Of a stretch of 62,269 nt of DNA, positions 29,212 through 39,960 are shown piece after piece (position 1 is the first letter of the stretch; each line of letters starts with the position of its first letter). A model generated the notes under the pieces. The model searched no databases, was not told the DNA's origin, and worked only from the letters and a program-made list of their open reading frames with translations. The position numbers and the translations under genes were made by a program. The DNA comes from Pseudaminobacter salicylatoxidans (GTDB lineage Bacteria; Pseudomonadota; Alphaproteobacteria; Rhizobiales; Rhizobiaceae), in NCBI RefSeq assembly GCF_003148475.1, contig NZ_QGGG01000023.1, positions 1 through 62,269 of the forward strand, read 5' to 3'.

Positions 29212-30540
29212 ATGGTCAAGAGACAGCATATGCCAGATATCCAGCAAACGGCCCGCCTGCGCCTTAACACGCTCATCCGGCTGCGCTGGCTGGCCATCAT
29301 CGGCCAGAGCGCCACGGTGGTGATCGTCGCCTATTGGTGGCAGTTCCCACTGCCGGTCAGCCTGTGCTTCACGCTGATCGCCTGTTCGGCCTGGCTCAAC
29401 CTGCTGCTCACCTTCCGCTATCCGGCCGCGCACCGCCTGCAGCCGCTGGCGGCGCTGGCCATCCTCACCTTCGATGCGCTGCAACTGGCGGGCCTGCTCT
29501 ACATGACCGGCGGGCTGACCAATCCCTTCTCGGTGCTGATGACGGTGCCGGTGGTCATTTCCGCCACCTCGCTGCCGCTCAGCCTGACGGCCATCCTGGG
29601 CGTGTTCGTCATGGTGCTCACCACGCTGCTTGCCTTCTTCCACCTGCCGCTGCCGTGGTTTTCCGGCACCGAGCTTGCCATGCCGTTCCTTTATGTTGCC
29701 GGCATGTGGATGGCGGTGCTGTCCACCGTCGCCTTCACCGCGATCTATGCCTGGCGCGTGGCCGAAGAGGCGCGACTGCTGGCCAATGCGCTTTCGGCCA
29801 CCGAACTGGTGCTGCAGCGCGAGCAGCACCTGTCGGCGCTCGACGGGCTGGCGGCCGCGGCCGCGCATGAACTGGGCACGCCGCTCGCCACCATCACCCT
29901 CGTCGCCAAGGAGATGGAACGGGCGCTCGGCAAGGATCCCAAATACCACGAGGACGTGACGCTGCTGCGCTCGCAGAGCGAGCGCTGCCGGCAGATCCTC
30001 AAGCGGCTGACCAGCCTGTCCTCCGACAGCGAGGTGCATCTGGCGCGCATGCCGCTCACCTCGCTGGTGGAGGAGGTGATCGCCCCGCACCGCGACTTCG
30101 GCATCGCCATCAGGCTTGAGCCCGGCGAGCAGGTCGGACCCGAGCCGGTCGGGCATCGCAATCCGGGCGTCATCTACGGTTTCGGCAATCTGGTCGAGAA
30201 CGCGGTGGACTTCGCCGCCAGCGCGGTCGTCATCCGCTGGAGCTGGAACGACCGCAGCGTCGTCTTCGAGATCATCGACGACGGCCCCGGCTTCCCGCCC
30301 GAAATCATCGACCGCATCGGCGAACCCTACATGACGACGCGGCAGGGCGGCGGCGAGCAGGGCGGCGGGCTGGGGCTCGGCCTGTTCATCGCCAAGACGC
30401 TGCTGGAGCGCTCCGGCGCCACGCTTGCCGTCTCCAATGCCAATGAGCGCGGCAAGGGCGCCATCGTGAAGATCGAGTGGCCGCGCGACAGTTTTCTCAA
30501 TGCCGGTTCCGCCGCCAGCTCGATGTTCGACACCGCGTGA
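29212..30540 (+). CDS. actS: Redox-sensing histidine kinase ActS/RegB/PrrB
   Basis: Membrane sensor kinase of the global redox system, responding to the ubiquinone pool and a redox-active cysteine and phosphorylating ActR/RegA. It has 442 residues from the ATG at 29212. Six hydrophobic segments lie within residues 20-185, and the ubiquinone-binding motif GGLTNPF is at 100-106. The redox-type H-box is AAAHELGTPLATI with His219 as phosphoacceptor, and the conserved redox cysteine is Cys259 in SERCRQIL. ATP-binding motifs are NLVENAVDFA, DDGPGFP and GGGLGLGLFIAKTLLE. The response regulator gene follows 99 bases downstream. An in-frame ATG at 29230 is an alternative start. Confidence 0.93.
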   Translation: MVKRQHMPDIQQTARLRLNTLIRLRWLAIIGQSATVVIVAYWWQFPLPVSLCFTLIACSAWLNLLLTFRYPAAHRLQPLAALAILTFDALQLAGLLYMTGGLTNPFSVLMTVPVVISATSLPLSLTAILGVFVMVLTTLLAFFHLPLPWFSGTELAMPFLYVAGMWMAVLSTVAFTAIYAWRVAEEARLLANALSATELVLQREQHLSALDGLAAAAAHELGTPLATITLVAKEMERALGKDPKYHEDVTLLRSQSERCRQILKRLTSLSSDSEVHLARMPLTSLVEEVIAPHRDFGIAIRLEPGEQVGPEPVGHRNPGVIYGFGNLVENAVDFAASAVVIRWSWNDRSVVFEIIDDGPGFPPEIIDRIGEPYMTTRQGGGEQGGGLGLGLFIAKTLLERSGATLAVSNANERGKGAIVKIEWPRDSFLNAGSAASSMFDTA

Positions 30541-30639
30541 CGAGAAAGAGCGCTTCCGTCGGGTAGAAAACGAGACTTTCCGCACTTATATTGTTTGCAA
30601 AAAGACGCAAGAAAAACAGATAGAACGGACCAGACAATC

Positions 30640-31203
30640 ATGAACGGCGAAGAGACAGTTGATGGTAATCTCACCGGCGGCGACACCTCGCTGCTGATCG
30701 TGGATGACGACAAGCCGTTCCTGACGCGTCTGGCGCGGGCGATGGAAAGCCGCGGCTTCCAGGTCGAAACCGCCGAGAGCGTCGAGGAGGCGGTGGCCAA
30801 GGCGCGCGCCCACGCGCCCGCCTATGCTGTGGTCGACATGCGCCTGGGCGACGGCAACGGTCTCGACGTGGTCGCCGCCATCCGCGAAAAGCGCGCCGAT
30901 GCCCGCACCATCATTCTCACCGGCTATGGCAACATCGCCACCGCCGTGACGGCGGTGAAGCTCGGCGCCGTCGATTATCTGTCCAAGCCGGCCGACGCCG
31001 ACGACGTGTTCGCGGCGTTGACGCGTACCGCGGGCGAACGCGCCGCGCCGCCGGAAAATCCGATGTCGGCCGACCGCGTGCGCTGGGAGCATATCCAGCG
31101 CGTCTATGAGATGTGCGAGCGCAATGTGTCGGAAACCGCGCGCCGGCTCAACATGCATCGCCGCACGCTGCAGCGTATCCTGGCCAAGCGCGCGCCTCGC
31201 TAA
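30640..31203 (+). CDS. actR: Redox response regulator ActR/RegA/PrrA
   Basis: DNA-binding partner of ActS, controlling redox-balanced processes such as CO2 and N2 fixation, respiration and acid tolerance in related bacteria. It is 187 residues long. The receiver domain has acidic pocket DDD (residues 23-25 region), phosphoacceptor Asp66 in VVDMRLGDGNGLDV, the ILTGYGNIATAV switch threonine and the lysine in YLSKPADADDV. After a proline-containing linker the Fis-type helix-turn-helix reads RNVSETARRLNMHRRTLQRIL, nearly invariant in this family. The TAA stop is already part of the palindromic repeat that follows. Confidence 0.95.
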   Translation: MNGEETVDGNLTGGDTSLLIVDDDKPFLTRLARAMESRGFQVETAESVEEAVAKARAHAPAYAVVDMRLGDGNGLDVVAAIREKRADARTIILTGYGNIATAVTAVKLGAVDYLSKPADADDVFAALTRTAGERAAPPENPMSADRVRWEHIQRVYEMCERNVSETARRLNMHRRTLQRILAKRAPR

Positions 31204-31402
31204 AGCATGATCCCGAAAAGTTGCAGACTTTTCGGGCAAGATCATGCTTCAAAAACAAGCTTTGGAGCGAGTTGGCGTTTCTGGGAAAAGTCATCCCGCG
31301 CCAAAGCATGATCCCGAAAAGTTGCAGACTTTTCAGGCAAGATCATGCTTCAAAACGAGCTTTGGAGCGAGTTGGCCTTTCAGGGGAAAAGTCGTCTCGC
31401 TC
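31202..31402 (+). repeat. Tandem duplication of a 101-bp nested palindromic element
   Basis: Two near-identical units begin at 31202 and 31303. Each has an outer 10-bp inverted repeat, AAGCATGATC with GATCATGCTT, around an inner hairpin, CCCGAAAAG-TTGCAGA-CTTTTCGGG. The inner arm of unit 2 carries one substitution (TTTTCAGG). A shared tail of GCTTTGGAGCGAGTTGG follows in both. The first unit overlaps the actR stop codon. Single relatives lie at 33139, 35533 and 39840. The 221-base gap holds nothing else. Confidence 0.8.
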
Positions 31403-31424
31403 CAGTCGGGTCAGCGCCTCGGCA

Positions 31425-33017
31425 TCACCATCCCAGCGCCAGCCCGTCCTTGCGGTGGTCCGACCCGGCGACGAGAAAGCCGTTCTTCTCGTCGATCACG
31501 ATAGCCTGTCCGCCGCCATGCGGCTTGGCCGCGCTGCGCAGGGCATGGCCCTTGCGCGTCAGTTCGGAGCGGATCTCGTCGGATATTCCGGCCTCTGCCT
31601 CCAGCACCGTCCCGTCATCGTCGTCCCAGAACAGCCGAGCGTGGTCGAGCGCCTGCTGCGGGTCCATGCCGTGGTCGGCAAGGTTGGAAAACACATGGGC
31701 ATGACCCATCGGCTGATAGGCGCCGCCCATCACGCCGAATGAAACGACCGGCTTGCCGTTCTTCATCGCCATGGCTGGAATGATGGTGTGCATCGGCCGC
31801 TTGGCCGAGCCGAGCTCGTTGGGGTGGCCTTCCTCCAGCGAGAAGCAGGCGCCGCGATTCTGCAGGGCGATGCAGGAGTTCGGCGTGACGATCTTCGCGC
31901 CGAAGCTGCTGTAGACGGAGTTGATGAAGGAGACGGCGCGGCGCTCGCGATCGACCACGGTGAGATAGATCGTGTTGGCGCCGGGCAGTTTCGGCAGCAC
32001 GATTTCCGGATTGCGCCGCATCGGGTCGATATGGGCGGCAAGCGCGTCGGTATAGGCCTCCGAAAGCAGCGTCTCGGGCGAAACCCTCATCATCGCCGGG
32101 TCCGCCACCATGTGGTCGCGCACGGAATAGGCAAGCCGCGCGGCCTCGATTTCGAGATGATAGCGGTCGGCACTTGCCGGATCGAGCAGGCCGGTGCCGA
32201 TCTTGCGCATCAGGTTGAGCAGGATCAGCGCGGTGATTCCCTGTCCGTTGGGCGGTATTTCGAGCACGTCATGACCGGCATAGGGCGTGGAGATCAGTTC
32301 GACCCAGTCCGCCGAAGCGGCCGCCAGATCCTCTTCGGTGAGGAAGCCGCCCTTGGCCCGCACGGTCGCGGCGATCTCGGCGGCGATTTCGCCTTCATAG
32401 AGCACTTTTGCGCCGTCGCGCGCGATGCGGCGCAAGGTGGCGGCGAAGGCGGGCACGCGGTGGCGCGACCCCACTGCCGGTGCCTTGCCATCGACCAGAT
32501 AGTGCCGGCCGGCGCCTTCATCGGCCGCCAGTTTGGCGGCTTGGTCGGACCAGTCGGCGGCAACCCGCGGATGGAGCGCGTAGCCATCCTCGGCATAGGC
32601 GATGGCCTCATCGAAAAGCCGCGCGAAGTCGAGCCGGCCGAAGCGCTGGTGCAGGGTTTCCCACGCCTTCACCGCGCCGGGCACCGTGACCGAATGGGGG
32701 CCGCTGTCCGGCATGCGGGCATGGCCCATTTCGCGTAAACGCGCCGCGCTCGCTCCTGCCGGAGCGCGGCCGGAGCCGTTGAGCCCATGCACCGAGCCGT
32801 CCGGCTCGGCCAGAATGACGAAGCAGTCGCCGCCGATGCCGGTCATATGCGGCTCCACCACGGTCAGCACGGCTGATGCCGCGATGGCTGCGTCGACGGC
32901 GTTGCCGCCTTCCTTGAGCACCGCAATTGCAGCCGCCGTCGCCAACGGGTGCGAGGTCGCGGCCATGCCGTTTTCCGCATAGACGGGCGAGCGGCCCGGT
33001 CGGTCGAATTCTCTCAA
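31425..33017 (-). CDS. ggt: Gamma-glutamyltransferase
   Basis: N-terminal-nucleophile hydrolase that removes the gamma-glutamyl group from glutathione and similar compounds. The 530-residue precursor shows GGNAVDAAIAASAVLTVVEPHMTGIGGDCFVI in the large subunit. The autoprocessing site is before the threonine of PGANTIYLTVVDRERRAVSFINSVYSSFGA. The small subunit contains GKPVVSFGVMGGAYQPMGH. No signal peptide is visible, so it may be cytoplasmic, as in several rhizobial GGT-like proteins. The start is a TTG at 33017 with GGAGGGG upstream; an ATG nearby runs into a stop after two codons. Confidence 0.92.
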   Translation of the reverse strand: MREFDRPGRSPVYAENGMAATSHPLATAAAIAVLKEGGNAVDAAIAASAVLTVVEPHMTGIGGDCFVILAEPDGSVHGLNGSGRAPAGASAARLREMGHARMPDSGPHSVTVPGAVKAWETLHQRFGRLDFARLFDEAIAYAEDGYALHPRVAADWSDQAAKLAADEGAGRHYLVDGKAPAVGSRHRVPAFAATLRRIARDGAKVLYEGEIAAEIAATVRAKGGFLTEEDLAAASADWVELISTPYAGHDVLEIPPNGQGITALILLNLMRKIGTGLLDPASADRYHLEIEAARLAYSVRDHMVADPAMMRVSPETLLSEAYTDALAAHIDPMRRNPEIVLPKLPGANTIYLTVVDRERRAVSFINSVYSSFGAKIVTPNSCIALQNRGACFSLEEGHPNELGSAKRPMHTIIPAMAMKNGKPVVSFGVMGGAYQPMGHAHVFSNLADHGMDPQQALDHARLFWDDDDGTVLEAEAGISDEIRSELTRKGHALRSAAKPHGGGQAIVIDEKNGFLVAGSDHRKDGLALGW

Positions 33018-33138
33018 TTGTCCATCCCCTCCGCTGCTGCCTCATGGGCGCAGGCGTCTTGTTTATTGCCGATACAAGTTTCACCTCGCCGCACGTAAAT
33101 GCAACGGGGAAGATCGCCTCTGAGGGAAGATAAATCGG

Positions 33139-33215
33139 GTATGTCCCGAACCGGAAAACCGGGTCGGCGAAATGCGGGAACCGATTTTCGGGACAAGATC
33201 ATGCTCCGGCAAGGA
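33139..33215 (+). repeat. Palindromic intergenic element, single copy
   Basis: The gap between ggt and rpmF includes CCCGAACCGGAAAACCGGG, then GCGGGAACCGATTTTCGGG followed by ACAAGATCATGC. The last part matches the right half of the units at 31202-31402 (TTTTCGGGCAAGATCATGC). It is a diverged member of that repeat family. The rest of 33018-33260 holds no gene. Confidence 0.55.
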
Positions 33216-33260
33216 GCCGGACCGGCGTTTTATGGCGCAATATGCGCTGCCGAAAAGTCC

Positions 33261-33294
33261 AAAAGAAAAAGGACCGGCGCGGGGCCGGTCCTTT
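33261..33294 (-). terminator. Rho-independent terminator of rpmF
   Basis: Read on the minus strand, an 11-bp perfect stem (33284-33294 with 33268-33278, AAAGGACCGGC and its complement) has a 5-base loop and is followed by TTTTTCTTTT. It begins 30 bases after the rpmF stop. Confidence 0.85.
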
Positions 33295-33323
33295 TCAAGT
33301 CACGCGAGACGCGTGGGAAAGGC

Positions 33324-33506
33324 TCAGCTTTCCTTCGGCGTCAGAACCTGGCGGCCGCGATACATGCCGGTCTTCAGGTCGATATGGTGCGGGCGGCGCA
33401 TTTCGCCCGAGTTCTTGTCCTCGACATAGGTCGGGGCCTTCAGCGCATCGGCCGAACGGCGCATGCCGCGCTTGGACGGCGAGGTTTTTCGTTTTGGCAC
33501 AGCCAT
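33324..33506 (-). CDS. rpmF: 50S ribosomal protein L32
   Basis: Small (60-residue) ribosomal protein of the large subunit. [20 protein letters not shown], the [12 protein letters not shown] segment and the MYRGRQVL tail match alphaproteobacterial L32, which lacks the four-cysteine zinc site of other lineages. It stands alone, with a strong terminator downstream and a 173-base gap to mtgA upstream on the same strand. Confidence 0.96.
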   Translation of the reverse strand: MAVPKRKTSPSKRGMRRSADALKAPTYVEDKNSGEMRRPHHIDLKTGMYRGRQVLTPKES

Positions 33507-33679
33507 GGAAGTGCTCCATCCATCGTAAAGCCCCGTCTTCCCTCGCGAAAGGGCCGCACGTCTTGGGCCGGAAACTGAGATAAGTGGGTGGGCCTATACA
33601 CGGCCGCGCGCCAAAAGGCCAGTACCGCCGCGATTTTTTTCTCGAACCGGGCGCGTTGGTCGCGGGCCCGCTGGCCGGA

Positions 33680-34387
33680 TCAGTCCACGCAGCTCACATA
33701 GCCGCCCGCCCGCGAGGCGCGCCGCTGGACGATGGAGGCCACGCGCTTCAGCCCCGGGCCGGCCTTGGCCGGGTTGCGGTCGATCGGATTGGGCAGCGCA
33801 ACCGTCAGCAGCGCGGCTTGCCGCGGCGTCAGTTTTTTCGCCGAAACGCCGAAATGATGCTGCGCGGCCGCCTCGACGCCATAGATGCCAGGCCCCCATT
33901 CGGCGATGTTGAGATAGATTTCCATGATGCGCTTCTTCGGCATAACCGCATCGAAATAAACCGCAAGCGGCATTTCCAGCCCCTTGCGGATGATGGAGCG
34001 TCCATTCCACAGGAACAGGTTCTTCACGGTCTGCATGGTGATGGTGGAGGCGCCGCGCGTGGATTCGCCCGCCAGCGCATCGTCGATCACCGCGCGCATC
34101 TCGCCCCAGTCGATGCCGCGATGCGAGCAGAACTGTCCGTCCTCCGACATGATGACCGAGTGGGAAAGCACTGGCGCGACATCGTCGATGGAAACCCAGC
34201 GCCGGTCGTAGCCCTGGAACGTCGCCAGGTCCTTCAGCATCAGCGTCGAGATGGGGTGTAGGAAGGGCGGCAGATACAGGAAGGTCAGCACCAGCGGCAC
34301 CAGTGCGATGCAGACAAGGGCGGTCATGCCTCGCCGGATCCAGACGCGAAAAAGGCCGCGCGTGTTCGCCTTGCGCCTTGGTGCCAT
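33680..34387 (-). CDS. mtgA: Monofunctional peptidoglycan glycosyltransferase MtgA
   Basis: Family GT51 enzyme that polymerises lipid II into glycan strands at the outer face of the inner membrane. The 235 residues include a single N-terminal membrane anchor (about 22-44). The catalytic glutamate Glu82 is in [16 protein letters not shown], and the GT51 motifs [50 protein letters not shown] and [10 protein letters not shown] follow in order. The ATG at 34387 is followed by a basic stretch typical of a membrane anchor. It is divergent from ispA. Confidence 0.95.
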   Translation of the reverse strand: MAPRRKANTRGLFRVWIRRGMTALVCIALVPLVLTFLYLPPFLHPISTLMLKDLATFQGYDRRWVSIDDVAPVLSHSVIMSEDGQFCSHRGIDWGEMRAVIDDALAGESTRGASTITMQTVKNLFLWNGRSIIRKGLEMPLAVYFDAVMPKKRIMEIYLNIAEWGPGIYGVEAAAQHHFGVSAKKLTPRQAALLTVALPNPIDRNPAKAGPGLKRVASIVQRRASRAGGYVSCVD

Positions 34388-34588
34388 TGCGAGCTCTCGC
34401 GCCTCGGGATCGATTGTCGGGTCGTCCAAGCCGTCTGCCCCTCGGTCTCCTTTCCCTTTCGCATAAAGGGGCTTGGCCGCTTGCGCAACGCCTGAACGGC
34501 CAAAGTCACCGCAAAGCGCCCGGCTCCGCGCTGTTTTGACCCGTGGCGCGGCTTGACCGGGCGGGCATTTGCCGTAAACCGTGCCGCC

Positions 34589-35506
34589 ATGATGACGAGT
34601 CAGGAAGTTCCGTTCGAAGCACAGCTTGAGGCGCGCGCGCAGATCATCGAGGCGCTGCTGCGGCGCCTGCTCGACGAAAGGCTGCTGCCGGGAGAGATCG
34701 CGCGGCCGCAGCGCCTGTTGGCGGCCATGCGCCATGGCGTGCTCAATGGCGGCAAGCGGCTGCGTCCGTTTCTCGTGCTGGAAAGTGCTGCCCTGTTCGA
34801 TGCGGACCCGGAAGCCGCCCTGCGCGTGGCGACGGCTCTGGAATGCGTGCATTGCTATTCGCTGATCCATGACGACCTGCCGGCGATGGACGACGACGAT
34901 CTGCGCCGCGGCCAGCCGACGGTGCACAGGGCCTTCGACGAGGCCAGCGCCATTCTGGCGGGCGACAGCCTGCTGACCTATGCCTTCGACATCATCGCCG
35001 ACGAGGCGACCGCCGTTCCCGCCGGGCGCAAGCTGGCGCTGGTGCTCGGCCTTGCGCGCGCCGCCGGCCCCGGCGGCATGGCCGGCGGCCAGGCGCTCGA
35101 CCTCGAGGCCGAGCGCACCGCGCCGGACGAGGGCGGCATCATCCGGCTGCAGGCGATGAAGACCGGTGCGCTGATCCGCTATGCCTGCGAGGCCGGCGCC
35201 ATCCTGGCCGACGCGCCGCAGGGCGACCGCGAGCGGCTTGCCGAATTCGGCTCGGCCATCGGACTTGCCTTCCAGCTTGCCGATGATCTGCTCGACCTGA
35301 CGGCGGACACCGAGACCATGGGCAAGGCGACCGGCAAGGACGCGGCCGCCGGCAAGGCGACGCTCGCCTCGCTCAACGGCGTCGATTGGACCCGCGCCCA
35401 GCTGCGCGGCCTCGTCGCGCAGGCGCACGCGCTGCTGGAACCCTATGGCGAGCGCGCCGCGCTGCTGAAACAGGCGGCGAGCTTCGTAGCCGAGCGGACG
35501 AAGTAG
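34589..35506 (+). CDS. ispA: Farnesyl/geranylgeranyl diphosphate synthase (polyprenyl synthetase)
   Basis: Short-chain prenyltransferase condensing isopentenyl diphosphate with allylic diphosphates for quinone, undecaprenyl and hopanoid synthesis. The 305-residue protein has [12 protein letters not shown], the first aspartate-rich motif [10 protein letters not shown] at 95-104 and the second, [11 protein letters not shown], with Asp232, Asp233 and Asp236. Two residues separate the aspartates of the first motif in the bacterial FPP synthase manner, so C15 is the likely main product. ispG, an early step of the same pathway, lies 5.7 kb away on the other strand. Confidence 0.93.
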   Translation: MMTSQEVPFEAQLEARAQIIEALLRRLLDERLLPGEIARPQRLLAAMRHGVLNGGKRLRPFLVLESAALFDADPEAALRVATALECVHCYSLIHDDLPAMDDDDLRRGQPTVHRAFDEASAILAGDSLLTYAFDIIADEATAVPAGRKLALVLGLARAAGPGGMAGGQALDLEAERTAPDEGGIIRLQAMKTGALIRYACEAGAILADAPQGDRERLAEFGSAIGLAFQLADDLLDLTADTETMGKATGKDAAAGKATLASLNGVDWTRAQLRGLVAQAHALLEPYGERAALLKQAASFVAERTK

Positions 35507-35532
35507 GCGCGAACATGATTGGCGTACAGGCT

Positions 35533-35625
35533 TAGAGCATGTTGCAGCCGAGTGGGTCGCCTGGCGTCGCACGCCGGCGACGATGTCGTCCGAAAACCGC
35601 TTTACACTTTTCGGCATCATGGCCG
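35533..35625 (+). repeat. Palindromic intergenic element, single copy
   Basis: The 261-base gap before the hybrid kinase contains TAGAGCATGTTGCAG, then a near-perfect hairpin (GTCGCCTGGCG with CGCCGGCGAC, one-base bulge), then CCGAAAACCGCTTTACACTTTTCGGCATCATGG. The last part is the left-right core of the same rhizobial repeat family seen at 39840. The remainder of the gap is AT-rich promoter-like sequence with no gene. Confidence 0.55.
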
Positions 35626-35767
35626 AGAGGTTGGCGGGCCAGCGGGGGCAACGTGGAGCGCAAACTCTTCCGGCAGAGTAACGGTTAAAAGCGGAACGAT
35701 TTTTTAATTCAAATTGAGCGTAATTCGGCGCGAGGAAAATTGTACCTTGTGTCCGGAGTGCTTCAGC

Positions 35768-38110
<2,343 letters not shown>

Positions 38111-38132
38111 GGTGCGGCGCAGGCGGGTATGT

Positions 38133-38888
38133 TTAGCGCAGCCTGCCGATCGGGATGATCTCCCGCATCGAGGGGGCGTAAGGCGCGCCCCGCCAGTCGC
38201 CCAGCCATTTGTCGGCGACGAGCCCGACCTCGCCCATCAGCGTCTCGATCTCCTCCCTCGGCGGGAAGGCGATTTGCGAGCGTGCCGACAGTGTCCGGCC
38301 GGCTTCCCTCATCCGATAGAAGGTCTCGTAGGTGACGATCCCCGTTGCCGGGTCCTGACGGACATCGTTCCAGGCCTCGACATCCCCGAACCGGGGATGG
38401 GCGACCACCCGCATCGACTGCTCCGGCGTCCAGCTTCGCCAGCGCTCCAGCGCCGGGTTGCGGCTGTCGAAGATGAAGCGGCCATGCGGTGCGAGATGGC
38501 GGGCGATGGTTTCAAGCACGGCCTTGCGGTCGGCCGGCGTCAGGAAAACCTGAAAAGCATGGCCGGTCAGCACGATCAGGTCGAAAGCTCGGTCAAGCCG
38601 CACTTCGCGCGCATCCGCCTCGATCCACGCGACATCGTTCCCGCCGGGTCTTGCGCGCGCGACGTCGAGCATCGCGCCGGCGGGATCGACGCCCACCACC
38701 GCGCGGCCGGGTGACAGCGCCGCAGCAAGCTGGCCGGTGCCGCAACCGAGATCGAGCACCGAGCGCGCGCCTTGCGCCAGCCGCAGGCAGAAGTCGAAAT
38801 CGTCGCCGCACTCGTTTTCCAGATCGTAGAACTGGACGAGGTCGGGATCGCTGTAGAGACGGTCCTCGTCGGCTTCCTCGACACTCAT
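38133..38888 (-). CDS. Class I SAM-dependent methyltransferase
   Basis: Rossmann-fold methyltransferase of 251 residues with unknown substrate. Motif I is SVLDLGCGTGQLAA at about 43-56, the acidic residue of motif II is in VVGVDPAGAML, and motif III is FDLIVLTGHAFQVF. The N-terminal SDPDLVQFYDLENECGDDFDF occurs in a group of small-molecule methyltransferases. It converges with the hybrid kinase gene (22-base gap), with no terminator seen between them. Confidence 0.82.
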   Translation of the reverse strand: MSVEEADEDRLYSDPDLVQFYDLENECGDDFDFCLRLAQGARSVLDLGCGTGQLAAALSPGRAVVGVDPAGAMLDVARARPGGNDVAWIEADAREVRLDRAFDLIVLTGHAFQVFLTPADRKAVLETIARHLAPHGRFIFDSRNPALERWRSWTPEQSMRVVAHPRFGDVEAWNDVRQDPATGIVTYETFYRMREAGRTLSARSQIAFPPREEIETLMGEVGLVADKWLGDWRGAPYAPSMREIIPIGRLR

Positions 38889-38994
38889 GGCAAATCCCCC
38901 TCATGGTGAGGATGCGATGGAAACCGAAACAATCGGCGGCGGCAAGATGAAGTTGCGACGCCCGGTGCATCTGTCGCCGGGTGTTGCCGAACCG

Positions 38995-39957
38995 CTACCG
39001 GTTGCGCATCACCACGCAAAAACCGCCTGCGCCGCGCAGCTTGCTGCAGATGTCGCGCGCGGTGGCGCGGTCGTCGGCGCCGATGCGCACCGCATAGACG
39101 CCGGCGCGGCCCATCGGGGAGCGCACGCGGCTCACGACGGGCTCATAGGGTTTCAGCAGGGCGGGAAACCGGCCCCGAATCCGCTGCCATTGCCGGATGG
39201 CCGCCGCGCGGCGGAAATTGCCGGCCACCTGTACGCCCCAGGGCTTGATGTTGACGGCGGCCATGGGGATCGTCGCCGAGCGGATGACGGGCAGAAGGCG
39301 GCAGGCTTCGCCGAAGGGTTTGTCCTTGTCGAGCGGCGGGAACTTGCCGGGATAGTTGCGGTCGGTGAAGGTGTCGGCCGGCTCGCCCATGATGTCGAGC
39401 ACATAGCTTTCCGTCTCCAGCGGCAGGAAGCCGCCGACCGACAGCCAGCGCGAGACGCGATTTTCGCCGGCATTGTAGGCTGCGGCCGCAAGGCCGAGAT
39501 TGCCGAAACCCTGCCTGAGATCGTGCAGGTATTTTGCCGATGCCGGGATTGCCTGGTCGATGTCGAAGGGGTTGGCCAGACCGCGCAAGCGCGCCGTGCC
39601 GGGCATGAATTGCGCGATGCCCTGCGCGCCCACCGGGCTCACCGCATTGGCGTCGAAGCGGCTTTCCTTCCAGATCAGCCGGGCGAAGAAGTCGCGCGGC
39701 AGGCTGTTGCGGTCGGCTTCCGCCTCGATCAGGTTGCAGATGCGGCCGATGGTGGGGGGAAGCGAGCGTCCCGGCGGATCGGCGAAAGCGACGTCGCTCC
39801 ACACCGTCGCGCAAAGCAGCACTGCCGCCTTGGCCAGACCACGATGCCGAAAAGTGGGAACCGGTTTTCGGGCGACATCATGGTCTGTCTGGTCGATTGC
39901 GGTCCATTTTGCAGCGAGGCGTTTCCGGTTCGCCGCAAAATGCGCCGAGGCCCGCAT
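38995..39957 (-). CDS. Lytic transglycosylase (SLT domain) with SPOR-like C-terminus
   Basis: Periplasmic murein-cleaving enzyme, 320 residues. The SLT domain has the catalytic glutamate Glu98 in FFARLIWKESRFDANAVSPVGAQG, followed by IAQFMPGTAR and AAAYNAGENRV. The C-terminal part (AGVYAVRIGADDRATARDICSKL) looks like a peptidoglycan-binding SPOR fold. The hydrophobic export segment is residues 40-58 (GLAKAAVLLCATVWSDVAFA). Residues 25-40 are encoded by an intergenic-type palindromic repeat, so the N-terminus looks extended by repeat insertion. The ATG at 39957 lies 3 bases after the ispG stop, implying coupling. I see no later ATG that would keep the export signal. Confidence 0.88.
   Translation of the reverse strand: MRASAHFAANRKRLAAKWTAIDQTDHDVARKPVPTFRHRGLAKAAVLLCATVWSDVAFADPPGRSLPPTIGRICNLIEAEADRNSLPRDFFARLIWKESRFDANAVSPVGAQGIAQFMPGTARLRGLANPFDIDQAIPASAKYLHDLRQGFGNLGLAAAAYNAGENRVSRWLSVGGFLPLETESYVLDIMGEPADTFTDRNYPGKFPPLDKDKPFGEACRLLPVIRSATIPMAAVNIKPWGVQVAGNFRRAAAIRQWQRIRGRFPALLKPYEPVVSRVRSPMGRAGVYAVRIGADDRATARDICSKLRGAGGFCVVMRNR
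39840..39882 (+). repeat. Palindromic repeat inside lytic transglycosylase N-terminus
   Basis: GATGCCGAAAAGTGGGAACCGGTTTTCGGGCGACATCATGG-type sequence (39843-39882) contains the near-palindrome CCGAAAAGTGGGAACCGGTTTTCGG. It is almost the reverse complement of the copy at 35585-35625. It is read through in frame at the 5' end of the lytic transglycosylase gene. Confidence 0.6.
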
Positions 39958-39960
39958 GGC

